DNA of 64,000 nucleotides from Candidatus Fimenecus excrementigallinarum (GCA_018714805.1 DVMW01000012.1:1-64000); one strand, 5' to 3'; shown: positions 26,784-36,011, counted from the first letter of the stretch. Made by a program: numbers and translations. The notes: generated from the letters alone by a model not told the origin.

Positions 26784-29225
26784 ATGAAAAAGATACTTTG
26801 CATCATCCTTTCCTGTCTTATGATTTTCTCTGCGGGGGCGCTTGGCATTTCAGCGCTGGACAGCGGGCGGACTGTTGCCGGTGCGCCTACTGTTTTTGCA
26901 GAGGACCTTACAGTGAACGCAGGCGATATTCTGCGTGTTCCGGTCCAAATCAAAGACAACACCGGCATTATGGGCTGGATGCTGTCGTTCGATTACGATA
27001 CGGACTTTCTGACGCCGCTCACGGTGGAGTACGGGGAAGTAATCAGCAGCGGGGTTCAGGACAATATCGAGGGCAACATGGTCCCGGGCAGCATCAATGT
27101 GTATTGGGCCGGCTACAACAACGCGGTGTACAACGGCATTATGATTTATATCAATTTTGCCGTTAATGCCGCCGCTGTTGGGGACACAACCATTGACATT
27201 TCCTTTTCGCAGCCGGACACCTTTGACGGGTACTTTAACGACGTCTATCTGAATTGCGAGCCCATCAACGTTTCCATTACAAACGCCGGGTATTCGCAGT
27301 ATGCGAAAGTCAACGCTTCTGCGCAGGACGTTGTGGCCGGTGAAGAGGTGCAGCTTTCGCTGAACCTGTCGGAAATCAACGGCGTGACGGAAGCGGACGT
27401 AGATGTGGAGTACAACGCCGCCAACTTTGCTTTTGAAACGGCTGTATCCGACGGCGTGCAGGTTGAAAGCACAGCTTCCGACGGCCGGGTGAGCCTGCGG
27501 ATTTCCGGCATTACGACGGCGGTAAACAATACAGATTGCATTACCCTGCGGTTTAAGTGCAAAGACAAGGCGATGGCGGGAAGCTACGATTTTGTGTTGT
27601 CCTCGCCGACGGAAGGCGTGCTGTGTAAAGGGTGCAGTATCCAAGTGTCTCCGTCTGCGACCAGCGCAATTGCCGAAATTTATGCCGAAGACATAGAGGG
27701 CGTGCATAATGACGTCGTCACCATTCCCGTCCGCATTGCAAACAACCACGGCATTATGGGATACAGACTTCGGTTTTCGTTTGATGCAGAGCTGCTTGAG
27801 CCGGTGAGTGCTACAGTAGGGGATATCAAGGGCTACAGCTTTGCGACCAATATCGGCCTAAACAGCGGCAGGTTTGATGCGCTGTGGGTGAATACGGAAA
27901 ACATTATCCAAGACGGCGTGCTGTTCAATATGACGTTTCGCATCCTGACGGACAAGACCGTGGATACGTCTATTGCCGTCAGCTACAGTCAGGAGGATAC
28001 GTTCAACGAGAGTTGGGAGGATGTTATATTTGCTTGCCGGGATATTTCGCTGTCGCTGAATCCGCATCAGCACAGCTACACGGCAACGGTCACACCGCCG
28101 ACCTGTACGGAAAAAGGCTATACGACATATACCTGCTCGTGCGGTGATAAGTATGTCGCGGATGAGGTCGACCCGCTGGGCCACCAATGGGGCGAATATA
28201 GCAGCAACAACGACGCGACCTTTGACGCCGACGGGACAAAGACGGCCGTCTGCTCCGTTTGCGGAGCGACGGACACGGTTGCGGACGTTGGCTCGCAGCT
28301 TGCGCGGGACCCGGATTTGTGCATCAAAACCGTGTCGTTGTCGCTGCAAAGCAGCTTTAAAATAAATTTCAAAGTCCCAAGGAGCGCGCTCACCGGATAT
28401 ACGTCCCCGTACATGGTGTTCCGTTGCGAAGACCTGGACGAAATGACGGTCACGGACTATACCGAGCAGGGAGAGTATTACGTATTTTCGTTCCCGGGCA
28501 TTTCCCCGAAAATGATGAATAACGTCGTTACGGCGCAAGCATATGCAACCAATCCGGAGGACGGGCGGCTGTACGCGAGCGAGCCGCGGACCATGAGCGT
28601 GCGGCAATACGCGTACAAAATGCTGGAGCTTTACGCCGACGATGCTACGGCGCAGGCAGGCAAGCTGAAAACGCTGCTTGTGGATATGCTGCACTACGGC
28701 GCTAAGGCGCAGATGTATACGGATTACCAGACGGACGCGTTAGTGGACGCAGACCTAAGCGATGCACAGAAGGCGTGGGGGACCGCCGTCACGCCGGAGC
28801 TTTCGAGCATTACGGACGCGAGCTATATTCCTATTGATAACCCGACCGTGCAATGGTCAGCGGCTGGCCTTGTGCTGAATGATTCGGTAAAAATCCGGGC
28901 AAAATTCACGGCGGAAAAAGCGGAAAACCTGACCGTGCAGATAGCCTGCGCCGGACGCACGTATACCTACGGCCCGGAGGATTTTGTATCGAACGGCGAC
29001 GGCAGCTACTATGTATATTGCAACGAAATCAAGGCGCATCAAATGAGCGAAGAAATTTTGCTGACCGCGTATGAAAACGGCGTGCAATGCAGCGACACCA
29101 TGCGGTTCAGCGTGGAATCCTATGCCAAAGCGGTCCAAAACAGCGAATTCGCCGGGACCGCGCTCGACAATCTGACACAGGCAATGATGTGCTACGGCAA
29201 ATCTGCCGAAGCGTACGGCATATAA
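26784..29225 (+). CDS. Secreted multi-cohesin protein (scaffoldin-like)
   Basis: 813 residues from ATG after GAGGGA. Residues 1-25 are a signal peptide. Three consecutive beta-sandwich modules follow. Cohesin A (about 34-165) has VFAEDLTVNAGD, IMGWMLSFDYD and SFSQPDTFDGYFNDVYLNC. Module B (about 172-292) is a divergent cohesin-like domain. Cohesin C (about 296-428) has IYAEDIEG, IMGYRLRFSFD and SYSQEDTFNESWEDVIFACR. Then come two Cys/His repeats (GYTTYTCSCGDKY and AVCSVCGATD) and a duplicated C-terminal module of about 300 residues that recurs in gut clostridial surface proteins but has no known function. Cohesins bind dockerins, and a dockerin protein is encoded just downstream. No catalytic domain or membrane anchor is visible. 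Confidence 0.85.
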   Translation: MKKILCIILSCLMIFSAGALGISALDSGRTVAGAPTVFAEDLTVNAGDILRVPVQIKDNTGIMGWMLSFDYDTDFLTPLTVEYGEVISSGVQDNIEGNMVPGSINVYWAGYNNAVYNGIMIYINFAVNAAAVGDTTIDISFSQPDTFDGYFNDVYLNCEPINVSITNAGYSQYAKVNASAQDVVAGEEVQLSLNLSEINGVTEADVDVEYNAANFAFETAVSDGVQVESTASDGRVSLRISGITTAVNNTDCITLRFKCKDKAMAGSYDFVLSSPTEGVLCKGCSIQVSPSATSAIAEIYAEDIEGVHNDVVTIPVRIANNHGIMGYRLRFSFDAELLEPVSATVGDIKGYSFATNIGLNSGRFDALWVNTENIIQDGVLFNMTFRILTDKTVDTSIAVSYSQEDTFNESWEDVIFACRDISLSLNPHQHSYTATVTPPTCTEKGYTTYTCSCGDKYVADEVDPLGHQWGEYSSNNDATFDADGTKTAVCSVCGATDTVADVGSQLARDPDLCIKTVSLSLQSSFKINFKVPRSALTGYTSPYMVFRCEDLDEMTVTDYTEQGEYYVFSFPGISPKMMNNVVTAQAYATNPEDGRLYASEPRTMSVRQYAYKMLELYADDATAQAGKLKTLLVDMLHYGAKAQMYTDYQTDALVDADLSDAQKAWGTAVTPELSSITDASYIPIDNPTVQWSAAGLVLNDSVKIRAKFTAEKAENLTVQIACAGRTYTYGPEDFVSNGDGSYYVYCNEIKAHQMSEEILLTAYENGVQCSDTMRFSVESYAKAVQNSEFAGTALDNLTQAMMCYGKSAEAYGI

Positions 29226-29246
29226 AACGGAAAGGGAGTGTGCAGC

Positions 29247-29384
29247 ATGAACAAAAAAGCGTATGAGACGCCGCTGGCGGAGATTACCGTTTTTGAAACG
29301 GAGGATATCATCACGACGTCTCCGGGAATGGGCGGCGAGATTGAATTGCCCGACTTGGATTTAGACTTGTTTATCACCCCCTGA
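29247..29384 (+). CDS. 45-residue acidic peptide gene in the cohesin-dockerin cassette
   Basis: This is too short for the ORF track. ATG 29247 follows AAAGGGAG by nine bases and lies 21 bases after the cohesin gene. The peptide reads MNKKAYETPLAEITVFETED, continues with ITTSPGMGG and ends in an acidic, Leu/Asp-rich stretch. It has no signal peptide or membrane helix. Placement, ribosome binding site and codon bias support a real gene. The KKAYETPL..I.VFE.ED..TTS layout resembles small proteins I recall next to exported modular proteins in other gut Clostridia, but I cannot name a family. It could be a peptide precursor, a chaperone-like partner or a regulatory leader; none of these is shown. 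Confidence 0.65.
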   Translation: MNKKAYETPLAEITVFETEDIITTSPGMGGEIELPDLDLDLFITP

Positions 29385-29473
29385 CGAAAACGTGGGACGA
29401 GGACACCCAGCGGCAAGAACCCCTGACAAAACAAGCGCAGACAAATGACTTCGCAAGGTTTGGGAGGAAAAAG

Positions 29474-32400
29474 ATGAAAAAGAATTTCGGCAAAAAACTG
29501 ATTTCCCTGTTTTTTGCGGTGCTGATGCTGGTTTCCGTAATACCCGCGGGAACCATTACGGCAAGCGCGGCTACATTTACGCCAAGACTTACGGCGCCCG
29601 CTAAAAGCGGATGGTATGCTGGCTACAATCGAAATAACTGTGGGAAATATGCGCAATGTAGAATTAACGAAATTGTTGGACAAGCAATAATAACAAGGAC
29701 TGGTCCGTCAACAATAAAAAGTGAATTAATTGCCCATGGCTACTCTAGCGGAAAGGTTCCTAAAGTGGGGGCGGTGGCAATAAATAGTGGCCACGTAGCT
29801 ATCGTAGAAAAAATTGAAAATGGTCATGTCTATATGAGCGAGGGACATTATTCATATCCGTATAATGTTGGGTATGACGTGACTAACCTAGGATATTCCT
29901 ATCAAAATACTGTAAGAATTGGCCCCGGAAACACACCACAATGGGGAACAGCTGGATCTGGTTATGGCTATGGAACATGGTTTACTTTACGCCGATATGA
30001 TGATTATTCCAGTTTTACCTTTTATTACTTATTAGATAGCAACGTGGTAATAAAAGAGGATGATGAATATAACCCCAACGCAAAATACGATATCGGAACA
30101 TACAAATGCACCTATCGGCAAGGCGTAAATATGCGTTCCACGCCGAACACGAATTATAGCTCCATCGGGAGTGTGCCGTACAACTGGGATATTTACGTGT
30201 GGGAAACGGATGGAAACTGGGGCTACGGTCAGTTTGCCGGCGTTCAGGGCTGGGTCTGCCTGGATTACTTTACCAAGGTCAGCATCCCGATTCCGGCAAC
30301 ACCGTCCATTGGCTCGGTAAGCGCCGAAGACCTCGCCGTCGGCAAAACCGTCACCATCAGCTGGAACGCCGTCAGCGGGGCGGACAGCTACACGGTCGGT
30401 ATCCGCAGCGACCATGTCAACCAGGATGTTACCGTCGGCAATGCCACGTCCTTCAGCTTTAAGCTTTCATATCCGGAAACCTATCAGTTCTATGTAAAGG
30501 CCTCGAACGTTTCGGGCGCGAGCAACTGGTCGTCACCGCGCAGCAGCACGGCGCATGACCCGGTCACGGTCACGTTTGTGGACTGGGACGATACGGTTTT
30601 GCATACGCAAACGGTCGATTACGGCGAAAGCGCCACGGCGCCGTCTGCGCCTCTGCGCAAGGGGTATACCTTCCAGACGTGGAGCGACTCCTATTTTGAC
30701 GTAACGACGGATAAAACCATTCGGGCAATTTATAAGATTGACACCTATACCGTCAATTTCTTTGATAAGGACGGTATCCTCTTAAGCAGTCAGAAGGTGA
30801 CCTACGGCAGCGATGCCACACCGCCGAGCGATACGCACGCGACAAGTTCCTATAAGTTTATGGGCTGGAGCAGCATGGCGTATCTGGATGTATATACCGA
30901 CAGGGCGGACAAGAACATCAATATTGACGGGATTTACTCGTGGTACAATTACGACCTGCCCACGGTTTGCAAAATCACATCCGCCACGCGCCAGTTTGAC
31001 GGGTATTATGTGACCTTTGACATTGAAAACAACGATTCCACCCCCACCACCGGCCGCGCCGTCGTGGCGCTGAAAACGGCGGAGGGCAAGCTGGTGGACA
31101 TGACGGAATCCACGGCGTTCAGCATCCCCGCCGCAGGGACGAAAAACGGCGTCGAGGTCTTTATTCCCTGCAACAAGATTGCGTCCACCATTGAGGTGTT
31201 CATGGTCGCGGACTACGCCTCGGGCGTCCCGATTTCCCCGAGCGTCACCAGCGAGATTGAAGAAGGCTTGATGTACGCGGAATCCACCGTTAAGCCCGAC
31301 AATCCGGACGGCACGCTGGACATCCAGGAGGTCACGCAGTACAGATATAGAGATAAAGAGTTTTCCACCGGCAACACAAAAATAAAAGACGGCTGGGAGT
31401 ATACGGGAAATCGAACGGAAACCGTCGGCAGCTGGACGGGCTGGAGTTGGACCGCAGTCTCGCCCTTTGATACCGAAAGCACAAGACGAGAGACAGACCA
31501 GCAAACCGTTGTAGTTTCACAGAATTATAAAACGCAGTACAACTATACGCGTTATGCCAACAGTACCTACTCGTGGTTCGGTCCGTGCGCCGGCACGTGG
31601 AACGGCAAATGGTGCGGCAATTATCAGGAATGGGGCTGGCACGACTATGGCCTGCCTTATGTCAAAACAACGTGGAGCAACCAGTACGGCGGCAATTACA
31701 ATCTGTACAACAGCTCAAGTGACCCTTGGTACAACGAAACGACCCGCAGTGTGGTTGCCTCCACCAATTACGGCACGCAGTACCGCTACCGCGACATTAC
31801 CTATGTCTATCATTTCTATCGCTGGGGCGTGTGGAGTGACTGGAGCGACACACAGGTTACGGCTACCGAGAATCGCGATGTACAGACCCGGACGATTTAC
31901 CGCTATAAAAGCAACGATATTCAGCCGGAGGACACCTCGGGCGAAGTCAGAACGGTAAGCGGAACGGTGGACAGCGCGCTGGCCGGTAAGCAGATTACGC
32001 TGTATGTGTATGGCTATACGGGCGCGTCGGACTACACGAACCAGTACATCGGACAATCCACCGTGGGCGAGGACGGCTCCTATTCGTTCGAGTTTAAGCT
32101 GCGTGAAGAGCCGACCGTTGAATCGGGCGATTACACCATCGCCATCGGGCTGGAAGGCTCAACCAACACGACCGTGATTGGCACCATCGAAGCCCCGCTC
32201 CCGACCTACACGGTCAATTTCTATGACTGGGACGGCACCATCATCAGCACGCAGACCGTCCGAGAGGGCGAGGACGCCGTCCTTCCCGAAAATCCCGAAA
32301 AGGAAGGCTATGATTTCCTCGGCTGGGATAAGAGCGTTGCGAACATCCGGGAGGATACCGATTTCTTTGCTGATTTTGCCAAGAAAGAGTTTACGGTCAT

Positions 32401-34684
32401 CTTTGTGGACTGGTACAACCAGCAAATCGCCGTTAAGACATTTGCATATGGGGACTCGCTCATTGCGCCGGAGGCTGAAGCGATTGAAGGCTATACCTTT
32501 GCCGGCTGGGATTGCGAAGACACCATCGTAACCCAAAATATGATTGTTTCCGCGCAGTATGAGGCCAATCAATATGAGATTACCTTCTACGACTGGAACA
32601 ACCAGGTTATTGATTCGCAGAAGGTCAGCCACGGCGGGACGGCAATTGTCCCGGACGACCCGGAAGAGGACGGCGTGATTTTTGCGGAATGGTTCAATCC
32701 GGAGGATTACCAGTATGTAGAGCACGACGCCGCGATTTATCCCACCTACTATTTTGAGGAAACAACGGACGTCGTGACCGCAAATTACGGCACCGGCGAG
32801 TATGACACAGCGCTGCAGCTTGAGCTGACCACCTCGGATGAAAACGCGGTAATCTTCTACTATTTCAACGGGGACCAGGATACCGAGCGAATGTATACCG
32901 GGCCATTTACGATTGACAAAACCTGCTCGGTCACCTACTATGCGACCTGCATCGGCAAAAATGACGGCGAGGTCAGTATAAGCTATTACTGCATCAATAC
33001 GGGCGACACTCCGAGCGACTGGATGCTGTATTCCGAATTGCCGGAGAACGTCACGGAGAACCTGGACGATTATACGCTGGAAACCGCAGCGGGATACAAA
33101 TACAAGGACGTGCAGCAAACCTCGTCGTCCGAGGAGGCGCAAAGCCTCGCGGCCGGCGGCTGGACGCTGGGCGGCACGACGTATACGGCGTATACCGATT
33201 GGCAGGATGAGGAAATCACGGTCGACGGCAGCCTGCTGGGCTTTGAGGTCGATACGCGGCAAACAAGCGATTCTTCTGTCAAATTGTATCAATACTCGCA
33301 CTACAAGTACACCGACGCCGACGGCGTTGTGCAATATGCGCCCGCCGCGGTAGAGGGCTTTGCTTGTGAGCGCGAGACGATAACGCTGGATGACCGGCTC
33401 ACAATCGCCGGCTTTACGGAGGACAATGTCAGCTTCTACCATTACGACGGTCAGGTGTGGTACAACCAGACGCGTGTAAACGGCCAGAAAACACAATACC
33501 GTTCGCGTTACCAGGTTGCCGAATACTACAAGTGGACGGATTGGGTGCTGGATGCGCCGGCCGCCGGGGATACGCGCGAGTATCAAACGGAGGATGTGTA
33601 CCGATACGCCAATAAGAATTATCATTTGGTTTACATCAACATCTACGGCGAAGTTTTACTGGTAGAAGAAGGCAAAACAATCGATATAACGCAGCTGGAT
33701 AATATTGAAGGCTATGACCTTGTCGGGCTGTATTATGACGAGGACCTCGACGAGCCGTTTGACACCTCTACAGAAATAACGGAGAGCGTTACGTTATTTA
33801 CAAGGTACACGCCTAAACAATACACCGTTACGTTCCTGATGCAGGATGGAACCGAGCTGGATGTCCAAACGGTTGCTTATCTCGAAGCCGCGACCGCGCC
33901 TGCGACGGATGTGGTTCCCGGATACGTCTTCGGCGGCTGGGACAAGGATTTCAGCTGCATTACAGAGGATATCGTTGTTACCGGCACGTATTACAAAGAG
34001 TCTGAGTATGCGCGCGTAGCGCTGGACCGTATTTCCGCGGATTTGTATCAGGGCACCTCGACTGTCTTGGTCCCTACGATTACGCCGAGCAACTTAAGCG
34101 GCGAGGCTTTGGAGTGGGCCACCAGCGACCCCGGGGTTGTATCTGTCGATGAAACCGGCCGGATTACCGCCGTGTCGCCGGGCTCTGCAACGATTACGGT
34201 CACGGTTATCAGCAATAGAGAAACGGCCAGCTGTACGGTTACCGTTACACCGGACAAGAACAACTTCATCCTTCTGAAATCCGATTCCTCGTTAAACTAC
34301 GACGCTTTGGGTTACTTAAGAAGGGTAGAGTTCAATACAACCGCAAGTGCGCTGGCGGAAGAATTCGCAAACGACAACCTCAGGTTCTTTAACATCAACG
34401 GAAAAGAACTCGCAGAAACAGATGTTGTCGGAACCGGGACGATAGTCAGATTGTATAACGGAGACAGCATTGCGGATGCAAAAACGCTGGTCGTTACCGG
34501 CGACGTTACCGGGGACGGCATCATCAACAACCGCGATGTGGCGATGATGAACGGGCTCCTGTTGGGTACGGTAACGGCTCAGGAGTGCCAGCAGCTTGCC
34601 TTCGACGTTAACGGGGACGGCTATGTGAATAACCGCGACGCTGCGATGGTCTCAAGGTATCTCGTAGGCAAAGACGCATTTTAA
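29474..34684 (+). CDS. Giant modular surface protein: CHAP, SH3b, InlB repeats, Big2, dockerin
   Basis: 1736 residues, ATG after GGGAGGAAAA. Signal peptide 1-33. CHAP domain about 40-180, with Cys56 in NRNNCGKYAQ and His107 in INSGHVAIVE as the likely catalytic pair. SH3b about 205-272 (GVNMRSTPN). An Fn3-like domain about 273-370. InlB-type B repeats (VTFVDWDDTVLHTQTVDYGE, GYTFAGWD) about 372-490, 910-1095 and 1450-1510. Tyr/Trp-rich segments about 617-815 and 1180-1378 (YRWGVWSDWSDT). A chitobiase-like beta domain about 1097-1175. Big2 about 1513-1596. A type I dockerin about 1674-1736 with two Ca2+ loops, DVTGDGIINNRD and DVNGDGYVNNRD. The likely role is a secreted peptidoglycan-cleaving or adhesive protein displayed by cohesin binding. 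The CHAP-coding DNA is markedly AT-rich. Confidence 0.9.
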   Translation: MKKNFGKKLISLFFAVLMLVSVIPAGTITASAATFTPRLTAPAKSGWYAGYNRNNCGKYAQCRINEIVGQAIITRTGPSTIKSELIAHGYSSGKVPKVGAVAINSGHVAIVEKIENGHVYMSEGHYSYPYNVGYDVTNLGYSYQNTVRIGPGNTPQWGTAGSGYGYGTWFTLRRYDDYSSFTFYYLLDSNVVIKEDDEYNPNAKYDIGTYKCTYRQGVNMRSTPNTNYSSIGSVPYNWDIYVWETDGNWGYGQFAGVQGWVCLDYFTKVSIPIPATPSIGSVSAEDLAVGKTVTISWNAVSGADSYTVGIRSDHVNQDVTVGNATSFSFKLSYPETYQFYVKASNVSGASNWSSPRSSTAHDPVTVTFVDWDDTVLHTQTVDYGESATAPSAPLRKGYTFQTWSDSYFDVTTDKTIRAIYKIDTYTVNFFDKDGILLSSQKVTYGSDATPPSDTHATSSYKFMGWSSMAYLDVYTDRADKNINIDGIYSWYNYDLPTVCKITSATRQFDGYYVTFDIENNDSTPTTGRAVVALKTAEGKLVDMTESTAFSIPAAGTKNGVEVFIPCNKIASTIEVFMVADYASGVPISPSVTSEIEEGLMYAESTVKPDNPDGTLDIQEVTQYRYRDKEFSTGNTKIKDGWEYTGNRTETVGSWTGWSWTAVSPFDTESTRRETDQQTVVVSQNYKTQYNYTRYANSTYSWFGPCAGTWNGKWCGNYQEWGWHDYGLPYVKTTWSNQYGGNYNLYNSSSDPWYNETTRSVVASTNYGTQYRYRDITYVYHFYRWGVWSDWSDTQVTATENRDVQTRTIYRYKSNDIQPEDTSGEVRTVSGTVDSALAGKQITLYVYGYTGASDYTNQYIGQSTVGEDGSYSFEFKLREEPTVESGDYTIAIGLEGSTNTTVIGTIEAPLPTYTVNFYDWDGTIISTQTVREGEDAVLPENPEKEGYDFLGWDKSVANIREDTDFFADFAKKEFTVIFVDWYNQQIAVKTFAYGDSLIAPEAEAIEGYTFAGWDCEDTIVTQNMIVSAQYEANQYEITFYDWNNQVIDSQKVSHGGTAIVPDDPEEDGVIFAEWFNPEDYQYVEHDAAIYPTYYFEETTDVVTANYGTGEYDTALQLELTTSDENAVIFYYFNGDQDTERMYTGPFTIDKTCSVTYYATCIGKNDGEVSISYYCINTGDTPSDWMLYSELPENVTENLDDYTLETAAGYKYKDVQQTSSSEEAQSLAAGGWTLGGTTYTAYTDWQDEEITVDGSLLGFEVDTRQTSDSSVKLYQYSHYKYTDADGVVQYAPAAVEGFACERETITLDDRLTIAGFTEDNVSFYHYDGQVWYNQTRVNGQKTQYRSRYQVAEYYKWTDWVLDAPAAGDTREYQTEDVYRYANKNYHLVYINIYGEVLLVEEGKTIDITQLDNIEGYDLVGLYYDEDLDEPFDTSTEITESVTLFTRYTPKQYTVTFLMQDGTELDVQTVAYLEAATAPATDVVPGYVFGGWDKDFSCITEDIVVTGTYYKESEYARVALDRISADLYQGTSTVLVPTITPSNLSGEALEWATSDPGVVSVDETGRITAVSPGSATITVTVISNRETASCTVTVTPDKNNFILLKSDSSLNYDALGYLRRVEFNTTASALAEEFANDNLRFFNINGKELAETDVVGTGTIVRLYNGDSIADAKTLVVTGDVTGDGIINNRDVAMMNGLLLGTVTAQECQQLAFDVNGDGYVNNRDAAMVSRYLVGKDAF

Positions 34685-34691
34685 CTTTACA

Positions 34692-34725
34692 AATCAGCCA
34701 CACTTTCGGGTGTGGCTGATTGTTT
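34692..34725 (+). terminator. Hairpin between the dockerin and membrane-cohesin genes
   Basis: AATCAGCCACAC, TTTCGG and GTGTGGCTGATT form a perfect 12-pair stem followed by GTTTCG. It ends 10 bases before the next start codon, so it may act as a partial terminator or processing site that sets the ratio of the two products. Confidence 0.65.
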
Positions 34726-34735
34726 CGAGGTGCAT

Positions 34736-35890
34736 ATGAAAAAAATCATGTCGGTCCTCTGGGCCATGCTTATCCTGCTTTGCGCCGCCTTTCCGGCATT
34801 TGGGGCGCAGACGCCCGCCGTATTTGCAGAAGACGTTCTCCTGACACCGGGCAGCGAAGCGACAATCCCGGTTCTTATTGAGGACAACGCCGGCCTGATG
34901 GGATTCAAAATAACGGTGGAATATCCGGTTGGCAAAATCAAAATCACTTCCGTGACCAAAGGCGAGGTAACCGGCAAGGGGAATTTCAACACGAATTTTG
35001 GTATCCATGACGGCAAATTTGACGTGCTTTGGAACCATGTGGAAGAGGTGCAATCAGACGGTACGCTGTTTGTGCTGACCGCGAGAGCGGTCGCGGATTT
35101 TACCGACCCTGCAGAGATAAAGCTGACCTTTAGCCAGGGGGATACGTTCAACGAAGCTTATGAAGACGTGGTGCTGAATTGCCGGAATATACAAGTCGGC
35201 CTTTCGGCTGCAGGCGCCTCCTCGCCGGAATCCGGCGCGCCCGAAGGCGGCAGTCAAAATCAAATTTCCTATCGAAACGAGGATGTTGTGGCAGTTGTTC
35301 AGGAAACCCTGCGGGCTTATGGTTACGATTCCATGCAGGAGGTTCGTCAAGACGAGCGAGATGCATTTTTGAATCAGGTTAACGCGCAGCTTTCTGTAAT
35401 ATCGGGCGGTACGTATGCGCCTGTCGACAATTATGAAAGTCTGGTGTCGCTGTACAACAGCGCCTATGAGGGCGTTTTTATCAGCGATGTGACGCAGGAA
35501 ATCCCCGGCAACGAAATCCAGCAGGCGATTCAAGATGCGCTCGACCGCGTCGGGGCGGCGACCTTGCAGGATTTACCCGAAGATAAACGGCAGGATTTTG
35601 TTGTGATACTGGAAGATAATTTAAACCAACACAGCGGCAATGTCGCGCAAATCTCAAAAGAAATCGGGACGGATGAAGCAATCGAAATAGCACAAAAATT
35701 AAGTGGGGCGCTTCAGTCTGCACCGACGCAGGCACCGGATGAGAACGGCGAAAACGAGCAAACCGGGAAAATTTGGATTCTTGTTGCAGCGCTGGCGGTT
35801 GTTGCAGCGGGTGCGGTATGCGTGATTGTCTTTTTCGTAAAAAAGAAAAAGGACAAAGCGCCGCGCGGCGAAAATCGGGAAAACGCGTGA
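34736..35890 (+). CDS. Membrane-anchored single-cohesin protein
   Basis: The start is ATG 34736 after GAGGTG; the track start at 34712 falls inside the hairpin. It has 384 residues. Signal peptide 1-25. The cohesin (about 28-165) has VFAEDVLLTPGSEATIPVLI, GLMGFKITVEYPVGK and LTFSQGDTFNEAYEDVVLNC, closely matching cohesins A and C of the upstream gene. A short Ser/Gly/Pro linker and a helical, Gln/Asp-rich stalk (about 185-330) follow. The end is one membrane helix (IWILVAALAVVAAGAVCVIV) and a basic tail. NEQTGK just before the helix is a poor match to a sortase motif. It probably holds the dockerin protein at the membrane. It is last in the cassette. Confidence 0.88.
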   Translation: MKKIMSVLWAMLILLCAAFPAFGAQTPAVFAEDVLLTPGSEATIPVLIEDNAGLMGFKITVEYPVGKIKITSVTKGEVTGKGNFNTNFGIHDGKFDVLWNHVEEVQSDGTLFVLTARAVADFTDPAEIKLTFSQGDTFNEAYEDVVLNCRNIQVGLSAAGASSPESGAPEGGSQNQISYRNEDVVAVVQETLRAYGYDSMQEVRQDERDAFLNQVNAQLSVISGGTYAPVDNYESLVSLYNSAYEGVFISDVTQEIPGNEIQQAIQDALDRVGAATLQDLPEDKRQDFVVILEDNLNQHSGNVAQISKEIGTDEAIEIAQKLSGALQSAPTQAPDENGENEQTGKIWILVAALAVVAAGAVCVIVFFVKKKKDKAPRGENRENA

Positions 35891-35931
35891 TACCGATTGT
35901 GTTTTAACGCCCGGTTATCACCGCCTGCTGC

Positions 35932-35960
35932 TTGCATTTTTCGGGAATGCGGATTATACT
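35932..35960 (+). promoter_or_regulatory. Promoter for the DUF3089 lipoprotein gene
   Basis: TTGCAT, a 17-base spacer and TATACT. Confidence 0.7.
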
Positions 35961-36011
35961 GGAAACAGCCCGCATCGCTTGCGGGGAATCCGTGTTTTGG
36001 AGGCGGTTTTC

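Noticed and set aside
26784-35890. Calling the cassette a cellulosome
   Set aside because: No cellulase, hemicellulase or CBM is attached to a dockerin here, and the only dockerin protein carries a CHAP domain. The GH51 and GH27 enzymes in the window have no dockerin.
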